Part shown: piece after piece, positions 1 through 5,193 of the stretch
Position numbering within the stretch: the first letter of the stretch is position 1
How the letters are laid out: each line of letters begins with the position of its first letter
Translations under genes and position numbers: made by a program
Assembly: GCA_024276815.1 (NCBI GenBank)
Contig: JAJRWM010000031.1
Coordinates: forward strand, 1-5,193
Direction: 5' to 3'
Origin: a bacterium
GTDB lineage: Bacteria > JACRDZ01 > JAJRWM01
Length of the DNA stretch: 5,193 nt
Notes under the pieces: model-generated
Seen by the model: the letters and a program-made list of their open reading frames with translations, nothing else
What the model was told of the DNA's origin: nothing
The model's database searches: none

Positions 1-609
1 AACGATAGCGTCCACCCCCCCGACGCTGACATTCAGGGTGCCCAGGTGCACGCCGGAGCCGGAATCGAGTATTTCGAAGTAAAGGTCGCTGTCAATGGCG
101 ACCCCGCTGGCGTCCGGGGCGGGATTACAGTTATTGATATACGGAGTATCAGTATCCGCGGTACAGACAAAGGAATAAATCTCATTCGTTGAGTTGCCGT
201 CGAGATCGTCGGCGCTCACCTCGACGCTGACCACCTGCCCGTAGTTAAAGTCATCAGTCGGATCGAAGGTTAAAACATAGTTTGCCGGGTTGCCGGTTAT
301 CACCGGGGTTGCCGGGTTGCCGGCGACAGTCATGGTGATCGTATCGACATCCACGCCTACGCCGGCGTCCGAGAGCGTCAAAACGATCTTGGTATCCGTA
401 GCGATATTATGCTCGCCCTTTGCCGGGTAATAATCCGTGATTTGGGGAGGCGTGGTGTCGCCGGAACAAACGAAGCTGTAACTGAGTGCAGGCATGACGT
501 CGAGATTATTGTTGGCGGCGTTAATGATGACGTTGACCGTTTCGCCATAATTGAAGTCGTTGTTGGGGTTTATCAACACGTTATATCCCAGGGCACCGTC
601 AGCGGCGAC
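1..609 (-). pseudogene. Continuation of the Ig-repeat protein beyond the in-frame stop, cut by the window edge
   Basis: Read in the same frame as the ORF ending at 610, these 203 codons contain no stop. They complete repeat 2 (VAADGALGYNVLIN, then DFNYGETVNV and YSFVCSGD), give a whole repeat 3 (PPQITDYYP to YSFVCTAD) and begin repeat 4 (TPYINNCNP to GTLNVSVGG). The conserved order matches the repeats upstream of the stop, so this is one gene broken by a single codon. It is not a separate gene. An internal ATG at 495 or a nearby GTG could be mis-called as a start, but no signal peptide or domain boundary lies there. The C-terminus, and any anchoring or sorting signal, is off the left edge. 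Confidence 0.75.
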
Positions 610-1128
610 CTACCCGCTGTAGGCGGCGCCCCGGATCACGCCGTTTATGATAGCGTTATCGTTGTTGATGGTTACCTGCAGGGTACTCAGGTCAACGCCA
701 TATTCCGCTTCGTCAATCTCAAAATAAATATTGGTGTCAGCCGCAATACCGGTCCCGTTGGGAACCGGATTCTGGTTAACGACCGTGGGCGCGGAAGTAT
801 CGGCGAGACAGGTGAAGGAATAGCTCTTCGGATTTATCGCGCTGCCGGTGATGTCGGAAACATTTATGGTGACATCGACGACCTGTTCATAGTCAAAATC
901 AACATCGGAATCGATTAACACGGTGTAGCCGCCGCTGGTGTCGCCCGTTATCGAGCCGCCGTAACCAGGCTGGAGAACCCCGTTAAAGACCGCCGTTTCA
1001 CCCGCCAGCTCAACTGAAAGAGAATCCAGGGCCACGTCTATCCCGTTGCTTTCAATTTTGAAAAACACGTTGGTGTTGACCGGGATATTGACAGCGTTTT
1101 CAGCCGGGTTAATATTACTGATTACCGG
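1..1128 (-). repeat. Tandem Ig-like protein repeats (at least 3.5 copies)
   Basis: Four units are visible in translation, about 113, 114 and 101 residues long, with the fourth cut by the window edge. Shared landmarks, in order, are a P-x-I/V-x-N-x-x-P start, an I/V-x-T/S-D/N-T/S-x-I/L/V-x-F strand, D-F-x-Y-G/E-x-x-V near the end, and a closing Y-S-F-T/V-C. The pattern resembles SbsA/Big_5-type bacterial Ig-like domains. DNA identity between copies is low, so they are old duplications at protein level. Confidence 0.75.
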
Positions 1129-1653
1129 CGGCAAGGTGACGAATATCGCGTAGACGCTAAAATGCGTAAGCGTAAAGCTGATGGATTTACCATCAGTACC
1201 AACGGTGGCGGTATTATAAAAGTCCCACCGGTCACGCTCTTTGTTATAGACAAAAACCCCGTAACTGTCGCCCACGGTCAAAGGAGTCTCCAGGGGAATG
1301 ACGATATCGACATTTTTATTAAACCGGGTATTGTCGGGAACGAACTGAGCGCCGGCGATCAACCGTTCCGCGGCCGCAGGCATCATTCCCGGCAGATTGC
1401 TTTCGCTCAGAGGATTGATTACAATTGCCGTATCCGCGCTCAAGGCGCCGCCGGGAATGACGATCCGATAACCATTGGTGGTTAATTCTCCGCCCCCTGG
1501 GCCGATCAGGTTCGCCGGCCGGGGCGGCGGTACGTTGTCCCCCCCGCCTCCGCCGCCTCCGCCGGATGACGGTGGCGGAGCGCCACCAGCCATAAGAATA
1601 AAGTTTAATATCATCAAGGCGGTAAAAAAAACTGTTTTGATATTTTTTTTCAT
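610..1653 (-). CDS. Secreted ZU5-like and Ig-repeat surface protein, interrupted by an in-frame TAG
   Basis: This 347-residue ORF is an extracytoplasmic protein cut short by TAG at 612-610. Residues 1 to about 25 form a signal peptide (MKKNIKT, then a hydrophobic core ending in MAGGA). No lipobox cysteine is present, so it is probably exported by Sec. Next come a proline/glycine linker with eight glycines (31-38) and a ZU5-like domain at about 50-172, with IPGGALS near 67-73 and the closing THFSVYAIF near 163-171. Ig-like repeat 1 spans about 176-288, from PPVISNINP to YSFTCLADT. Repeat 2 starts at APTVVNQNP and is interrupted after AAYSG. Likely an adhesin or structural surface protein; the ligand is unknown. 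The ATG at 1653 is preferred over a TTG one codon upstream; the weak purine-rich GAAGAA sits about seven bases before it. The gene is separated from the upstream operon by 239 bases with its own promoter candidate. Confidence 0.75.
   Translation of the reverse strand: MKKNIKTVFFTALMILNFILMAGGAPPPSSGGGGGGGGDNVPPPRPANLIGPGGGELTTNGYRIVIPGGALSADTAIVINPLSESNLPGMMPAAAERLIAGAQFVPDNTRFNKNVDIVIPLETPLTVGDSYGVFVYNKERDRWDFYNTATVGTDGKSISFTLTHFSVYAIFVTLPPVISNINPAENAVNIPVNTNVFFKIESNGIDVALDSLSVELAGETAVFNGVLQPGYGGSITGDTSGGYTVLIDSDVDFDYEQVVDVTINVSDITGSAINPKSYSFTCLADTSAPTVVNQNPVPNGTGIAADTNIYFEIDEAEYGVDLSTLQVTINNDNAIINGVIRGAAYSG
1540..1563 (-). repeat. Low-complexity GGN tract encoding eight glycines
   Basis: Eight consecutive glycine codons (GGC, GGA and GGG) link the signal peptide to the ZU5-like domain. 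The 3' end of the tract merges with the next codon's flank into a run of seven identical bases (C at 1539-1545 on the plus strand). It serves as a flexible linker and is prone to slippage. Confidence 0.8.
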
Positions 1654-1732
1654 CAAGTTTCTTCGCGCTTATTCAATTTCAAGATTAACACTTCGAGTAA
1701 AGCTTCAACTTTAGTTTCTCGTAATAATCATA

Positions 1733-1748
1733 TGCATTCAGCGTGCCA
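1733..1748 (-). promoter_or_regulatory. Candidate sigma-54 (RpoN) promoter of the secreted repeat protein
   Basis: The minus strand reads TGGCAC, GCTGA, ATGCA (1748 to 1733). The known -24/-12 consensus is TGGCACG-N4-TTGCW, so only the first T of the -12 element differs. The diagnostic GG and GC dinucleotides are separated by exactly ten bases. Transcription would start near 1722, leaving a leader of about 70 bases before the ATG at 1653. It lies in a true intergenic spacer and points at the downstream gene. A possible sigma-70 -10 box (TATGAT, just downstream) lacks any -35 partner. An activator would be required; its binding site is not established. Confidence 0.6.
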
Positions 1749-1777
1749 CATAATTATGAGTCTAAGGCAAAAGAGGG

Positions 1778-1799
1778 CATATCGTTTTATTACAATATG
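1778..1799. repeat. Imperfect inverted repeat upstream of the sigma-54 site
   Basis: CATATCG (1778-1784) and CAATATG (1793-1799) form seven-base arms with one mismatch around an eight-base spacer. The centre is about 65 bases upstream of the predicted sigma-54 start. That is somewhat close for an enhancer-binding activator, and the region is AT-rich, so chance is quite possible. No run of T follows, so it is not a terminator. Confidence 0.25.
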
Positions 1800-1892
1800 T
1801 TACCGACACATGTTTGTTTTCAGACAACTTCCTGGAGGGAAAAGCGGGGGAACATAATCGGCAAATAATACCGAGATATTTCAGGTAAAGTT

Positions 1893-3467
1893 TTAACCCC
1901 GGTAATCGAGAACATCACTGGTTACATCGATGAACTTGTAGGGTTCGAGATAGGTTGAGAAGTAACTGGAGTCTTCGAGCAGTTCGAAATCAGCGCCAAA
2001 ATAACGGTCGAAAATCAGGCGGAAGGAATTTACCGGGGTAATACCTTCATAAAGCTCTTCGGAACCGTTGCCCGGCAGGTAATAGGCGTTAAAGATGGGC
2101 ATTCTTTCCTGGAAGTTGATTTTTTTCGGCTTGTTCCAGTTCGTTCCGGAAGCCGGACCGTGATCGCCCTGCAAAATTATTATGGGCGGGATTTTCGATT
2201 CCGCTATAATTTCTTTTACCAGTTTGACGACCTGTTTGGATATAAATTTCGCTTGAGCGGCATAACCTTTTTTATAAAGTCGCCGGCCCTCATCGGTATT
2301 GCCGTGGAACTCAGCGCCGTCCCCAATCGCAAAGGAACGATCCGGTGTGATATGCTCGCCGTTTTCACCGAAAATAAAGGGAGGATGCGGTGTCAGGAAG
2401 TGAACGAAAGTAAAGGTCGGTTCATCCATTCCGGCGATTTCCGGCAACCTGGCGAACATATTCAATATTCTCGTACGATACAGATCATACTGCATTTTGC
2501 TGGAAAATTTGAACAACACCGGCAGTATCGTTGTGTTAAGTAAAACTCCCTGGAATTCAGACAACTGGTAGCCGGTGTTGATAAACAGGTCGGCGTTTTT
2601 TATGGTCGTGCCATCATAACCGGAGGCGAAAGCGACAAAGGTGTAACCCAGCCGTTTCAAGTATTTGGCGGCCAAATTATCGGCGATCATTTTCTCCAGT
2701 GGCTTCCTGTCTTCAGACCCGACTTGAGCTAGCTCTTTTAAATCATCATGATATTTAAGATTAAGCGATGAAGACAGCGAGATCATCGTCTGGCTGTAGT
2801 TGGCCCGGCTTTTTTTCGCCACATAAAAACCAAGGCCTGTCAGGGCATCCAGAAAATCCTGATTATCAAAATTAATTAAATCCCGCAACACGTCAGACCG
2901 ACCGTAGGCATCGAGAATTATGTAGTAAATATCAGGTTTTACGGCCGCTGTAATTTTGGGTTGGCTGGCCGCGCCGGGAACTTCAACTCGCCGCTCGGTT
3001 GAGTTCACCTGATTTTGTGACAGCAAAAGTGAGCCGGCCGAGATCAAAGGCATGACGACCAGGAAAATACCGATTAAATTCATTAAATCAGTCAGAGCTT
3101 TCAAATCACTTTCGCTTCTCAGGGTAAAATAGACGCCCAGAAAAAAGAGCGCCCCCCAGCAAAGAAGAAGATAGCGGTAACGTCCGATATTGACGCCGCC
3201 GATGGTCAGTCCATGCGCCAGCCCGGAGAAGTGCCCAAACGAGAAAAAGAGAAACACGAATAAAGTTACGATCAGACCGGTTTTTCTTGAGTTTTTGAGC
3301 AGCGAATTCAAGATCAGGAAGAACAGGGCGGTGAACCCCAGGGAAACTACGATGGGAATCGCCAGGTCGGTCCAGAAAATCCCCATGATCCTGAGACTGT
3401 GGGCGTACAGCGAGAGAATAGGAAAAAGCGCGAACAAAAAGGGATGGATTAGCGGTAGTTTTTTCAT
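1893..3467 (-). CDS. Membrane-anchored sulfatase/LtaS-like alkaline phosphatase superfamily enzyme
   Basis: This is a 524-residue enzyme counted from the ATG at 3467. The first 150 residues hold about five hydrophobic segments (near 8-24, 32-57, 65-83, 98-116 and 128-150). A probably extracytoplasmic catalytic domain follows. The superfamily metal and nucleophile residues are visible: D186 in YYIILDAYG, the likely nucleophile T227 in NYSQTMISL, H356 and H361 in VHFLTPHPP, and D435-H436 in LQGDHGPAS. A threonine nucleophile in this context fits LtaS/OpgB-type phospho-group transferases. There is no CxPxR formylglycine motif of true sulfatases, so 'sulfatase' is a family name here. Likely role: transferring or removing a phospho-substituent on a surface polymer; the substrate is unknown. 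An in-frame GTG at 3476 gives 527 residues. I prefer the ATG because MKKLPLIHPFLF resembles family N-termini. Neither start has a Shine-Dalgarno site, so reinitiation after the methyltransferase stop is likely. Confidence 0.87.
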   Translation of the reverse strand: MKKLPLIHPFLFALFPILSLYAHSLRIMGIFWTDLAIPIVVSLGFTALFFLILNSLLKNSRKTGLIVTLFVFLFFSFGHFSGLAHGLTIGGVNIGRYRYLLLCWGALFFLGVYFTLRSESDLKALTDLMNLIGIFLVVMPLISAGSLLLSQNQVNSTERRVEVPGAASQPKITAAVKPDIYYIILDAYGRSDVLRDLINFDNQDFLDALTGLGFYVAKKSRANYSQTMISLSSSLNLKYHDDLKELAQVGSEDRKPLEKMIADNLAAKYLKRLGYTFVAFASGYDGTTIKNADLFINTGYQLSEFQGVLLNTTILPVLFKFSSKMQYDLYRTRILNMFARLPEIAGMDEPTFTFVHFLTPHPPFIFGENGEHITPDRSFAIGDGAEFHGNTDEGRRLYKKGYAAQAKFISKQVVKLVKEIIAESKIPPIIILQGDHGPASGTNWNKPKKINFQERMPIFNAYYLPGNGSEELYEGITPVNSFRLIFDRYFGADFELLEDSSYFSTYLEPYKFIDVTSDVLDYRG

Positions 3468-3479
3468 GTCGGGCACAGG

Positions 3480-4871
3480 TTAAGAGGAACTGGCTTTTTT
3501 CATCAGATACAGGGTTCTTTCGGTATCCGGAATCTTTTCCGATTTCAAAATGGTAAAAAAGTTCCTGAACGCCTTTTCAAAGCCTTCTTCGTGATAATCA
3601 GGGAAAATGTCTTCCCGGCTGGTTAAAAGAATCTTGACCTGGGAATCGCTTTTGGGCACGAATTCAATTATCAGATATTGGCAAAGACTGCTGAAATACT
3701 GAGCGACGCTCGATAAAGGCACGTTGTTGGAAATAGCGATGTGATGGATCAAAGCCAGGGCGAAAACAACGTCCGCCGGCCCCCGCTCGGAGAAAGACAT
3801 TCTTTCCCTGTTTTGCCAGCCGATGCTGGCGCTGGGATTGGTCAGATCCTGGAGTAGCGGCAGGATGTTGGTTTCTTTTTTTCCTTTGCAGCGACGGTAA
3901 TTTTTTTCCACGGCGGCCGGGTCGATATCGAAGGAGACCGTGGGTATTCCCTGATCGGCGGCGATCTGGCTGAACAAACCGGTATTCGCGCCCAAATCCC
4001 AGACTGTTTTACAATCTGTCCCGGCTAAAAACTCGCCCACCATTTCCCGTTTACGCTGGAAACTGTCGGAGCTGTAATTGGTATTTTCGTAATAGTCGCC
4101 CCACTCCGTACCCTTGGGCTGCCAGGTCAGTTTCCTGACCGCTTTGGCTAAATTATCGATCAGCGCCAGCATGGTAAACTGACTGAAATTCCCCTTTTTT
4201 ACTGTTTTCTTCACCGGTTTGTCGGAGTAAAATTTCTGGCTCTTGGCATGAAGATGAATATGGGTCAGCAAAGAGAATTTCAAGTTGGTTTTAAAGGGCA
4301 GCAAACTGCTGACAAGGTCTAGCGGCGCGCCGTCGATGAACACCCGGGAGAGTTGGTTAAGCCTGATGTCCGTATAGCTAATCAGGGCCAGGGGAGCGAG
4401 AAAATGCTGGCAGAACTGCTTGTAGGCGACCCAGGGTTCCCCTTCCCGGTATTTTTCAAAGGAAAGCGTGTCGATGAAGATCGGTTTTCCATGCCGGAAC
4501 TGGATATTATACGCGCTGGCATCCTTGAGGCTCATCCCGAACTCAATCGCTTTTTGATGTATTTTCAGGGTGGTCAGAGCGGCGTCCTTGAGCTGGCTGA
4601 AAGCCCATTCATAGGGATAGGAAATAAAATTAATCATTTCCGGCTCAATGATTTTATAAGCCTGATCGGATTTCTTTAAGCCCGGGTCGGCTTCTTTGTG
4701 AGGAATCAGCAGACTAGCTTCAATCAGCGCTTGATAGAGGCCGGAAGACATCAAAAGGTCGTAGTCTTCCCGATAGGAATCGTTGATCTGGCGGTAAAGC
4801 CGTCCTTTTTCACGAAAGAGAAAGCCGCTGGGATCTCGAAAAGAACCGGGAATATTTTCGTCAGTCTTCAT
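3480..4871 (-). CDS. Two-domain class I SAM-dependent methyltransferase
   Basis: This 463-residue protein is predicted to be cytoplasmic; no signal peptide or membrane segment is seen. The C-terminal half (about 285-460) is a Rossmann methyltransferase. Motif I is VWDLGANTGLFSQ (290-302), the acidic ribose-binding end of strand 2 is SFDIDP (313-318), and VVFALALIHHI (368-378) matches motif IV. The N-terminal part (about 1-240) begins with SGFLF and LYRQIN blocks. It then has a stretch resembling the kinase/aminoglycoside-phosphotransferase catalytic loop: KDASAYN (116-122) followed by IFIDTLSFE (131-139), with D117, N122 and D134 spaced 5 and 12 apart. This half may be a degenerate kinase fold. 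The substrate is unknown; a sugar or lipid-linked envelope precursor is inferred from the neighbouring enzyme. The ATG start is supported by AAGGA five bases upstream. The gene overlaps the previous one by 11 bases and ends in TAA just before the next gene, in the same frame. Confidence 0.85.
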   Translation of the reverse strand: MKTDENIPGSFRDPSGFLFREKGRLYRQINDSYREDYDLLMSSGLYQALIEASLLIPHKEADPGLKKSDQAYKIIEPEMINFISYPYEWAFSQLKDAALTTLKIHQKAIEFGMSLKDASAYNIQFRHGKPIFIDTLSFEKYREGEPWVAYKQFCQHFLAPLALISYTDIRLNQLSRVFIDGAPLDLVSSLLPFKTNLKFSLLTHIHLHAKSQKFYSDKPVKKTVKKGNFSQFTMLALIDNLAKAVRKLTWQPKGTEWGDYYENTNYSSDSFQRKREMVGEFLAGTDCKTVWDLGANTGLFSQIAADQGIPTVSFDIDPAAVEKNYRRCKGKKETNILPLLQDLTNPSASIGWQNRERMSFSERGPADVVFALALIHHIAISNNVPLSSVAQYFSSLCQYLIIEFVPKSDSQVKILLTSREDIFPDYHEEGFEKAFRNFFTILKSEKIPDTERTLYLMKKASSS

Positions 4872-5106
4872 TTACGTCCTTGCCGGTTTTATCTTTGGCC
4901 GGGAACATGTTGTGCAGAAAAGCTTTAATCTTGGTCCAGAAAATGTTTATGGCAAACATACCGGCGATTATCGAGGCGCCGATCATCTGGAGGATGTAGC
5001 TTCCGGTGCCCGGGTCCAGGTAGGCGTGAGCGTCGGTCGGAAAAACCAGGATCAAGTATGCCGATAAAAAGAAAAGCAACGCTTTGGAATGTTTCAAGGC
5101 TTTCAT
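4861..5106 (-). CDS. Small secreted/membrane protein with YLDPGTGS motif
   Basis: This is an 81-residue protein. Residues 1-28 look like a signal peptide: basic start MKALKHSK, hydrophobic core LLFFLSAYLILVF, and an AHA cleavage site. The mature protein then begins YLDPGTGSYILQ. A second hydrophobic segment follows at about 37-57, then a short basic and polar tail. The YLDPGTGS block recurs in small uncharacterised bacterial membrane proteins that I recall beside sulfatase-like and polysaccharide genes; its biochemical role is unknown to me. It is the first gene after a strong promoter and has a strong ribosome binding site. Its TGA lies 11 bases inside the methyltransferase gene (ATGAAGACTGA), so the two are probably translationally coupled. 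By context it could be an accessory or assembly subunit of the envelope enzymes downstream, but that is inference. Another minus-frame ORF over 4925-5128 is a shadow. Confidence 0.85.
   Translation of the reverse strand: MKALKHSKALLFFLSAYLILVFPTDAHAYLDPGTGSYILQMIGASIIAGMFAINIFWTKIKAFLHNMFPAKDKTGKDVNED
4877..4881 (-). promoter_or_regulatory. Ribosome binding site of the methyltransferase, inside the upstream gene
   Basis: AAGGA lies five bases before the ATG at 4871-4869, embedded in the Gly-Lys-Asp codons near the 3' end of the small upstream gene. It supports the ATG start, and together with the 11-base overlap it indicates coupled translation. Confidence 0.65.
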
Positions 5107-5111
5107 TACGA

Positions 5112-5119
5112 TCTCCTTT
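5112..5119 (-). promoter_or_regulatory. Strong ribosome binding site of the small YLDPGTGS gene
   Basis: The minus strand reads AAAGGAGA ending six to seven bases before the ATG at 5106-5104. This is an almost ideal Shine-Dalgarno match with good spacing, and it fixes the start of the 81-residue protein. Confidence 0.85.
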
Positions 5120-5155
5120 AATTATCAAAACTACAAATAAAACACATGATTTAAT

Positions 5156-5184
5156 AATATATCAAAAAATATGATTTTTGTCAA
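5156..5184 (-). promoter_or_regulatory. Sigma-70 promoter of the three-gene operon
   Basis: On the minus strand a perfect -35 box TTGACA (5184-5179) is followed by exactly 17 bases and a -10 box TATATT (5161-5156), one base from TATAAT. The surroundings are very AT-rich. Transcription should start near 5149, giving a leader of about 43 bases before the ATG at 5106. No operator-like inverted repeat of convincing length overlaps it, so I would expect strong housekeeping expression. This is inferred from consensus match and position only. Confidence 0.85.
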
Positions 5185-5193
5185 GTAATAGAT

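Noticed and set aside
409-918. Plus-strand ORF of 169 codons
   Set aside because: It lies entirely antisense to the Ig-repeat gene, crosses its stop codon, and encodes no recognisable motif. The opposite frame has clear repeat-domain structure, so this is a shadow.
1654-1656. TTG start one codon before the ATG of the secreted protein
   Set aside because: The ATG is adjacent, better spaced from the purine-rich GAAGAA, and gives the standard MKKN signal-peptide start.
1162-1714. Two plus-strand ORFs (1162-1485 and 1475-1714)
   Set aside because: They are antisense to the signal peptide, glycine linker and ZU5-like domain. The proline run in the second is just the complement of the glycine codons.
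1800-1892. Rho-independent terminator after the sulfatase-like gene
   Set aside because: Short pairings such as TCGG/CCGA and TTCC/GGAA occur, but no stem has enough GC pairs or a following T run on the minus strand.
3468-3476. GTG start adding three residues to the sulfatase-like enzyme
   Set aside because: It is possible, but neither start has a Shine-Dalgarno site and the ATG gives a more typical N-terminus (MKKLPLIHPF).
4925-5128. Alternative minus-frame ORF over the small gene
   Set aside because: It overlaps the YLDPGTGS gene in another frame, lacks a ribosome binding site at its start and has no signal peptide or domain pattern.
1-5193. tRNA, rRNA, CRISPR array, insertion sequence or attachment site
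   Set aside because: I saw no cloverleaf, spaced direct repeats, transposase motifs or terminal inverted repeats; nearly all sequence is explained by the four minus-strand genes.

Overview
This window looks like part of a Gram-negative-type bacterial chromosome. Base composition is balanced, Shine-Dalgarno sites are conventional, and genes are tightly packed. I cannot name a genus; the mix of an Ig-repeat secreted protein with envelope-polymer genes suits an environmental, possibly uncultured lineage. Every gene I can support is on the minus strand, so the text below reads from high to low coordinates.

Operon (about 5184 to 1893). A near-consensus sigma-70 promoter at 5156-5184 (TTGACA, 17-bp spacer, TATATT) precedes three tightly packed genes. 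They are a small secreted or membrane protein with the YLDPGTGS signature (4861-5106), a two-domain SAM-dependent methyltransferase (3480-4871), and a membrane-anchored alkaline-phosphatase-superfamily enzyme of the LtaS/OpgB 'sulfatase' type (1893-3467). The first two overlap by 11 bases and the last two are separated by 12, so they are probably co-translated. The set reads as a cell-envelope or exopolysaccharide decoration module. The methyltransferase would act in the cytoplasm, the sulfatase-like enzyme outside the membrane, and the small protein at the membrane; its role is unknown.

Intergenic spacer (1654-1892). No convincing terminator is visible. It holds a good candidate sigma-54 promoter at 1733-1748 (TGGCAC-N5-ATGCA, with GG-N10-GC spacing), pointing at the next gene.

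Secreted repeat protein (1653 to the left edge). It has a signal peptide, an eight-glycine linker, a ZU5-like domain and then tandem Ig-like repeats of roughly 100-114 residues. A single in-frame TAG at 610-612 interrupts the second repeat. The same frame stays open and continues the repeats down to base 1, where the window cuts the gene. The TAG aligns with a TCG serine codon in the preceding repeat, so a one-base nonsense change (or sequencing error) is the simplest reading.

Most notable points: the interrupted repeat protein, the sigma-54 site in front of it, and a kinase-like catalytic-loop signature in the N-terminal half of the methyltransferase.
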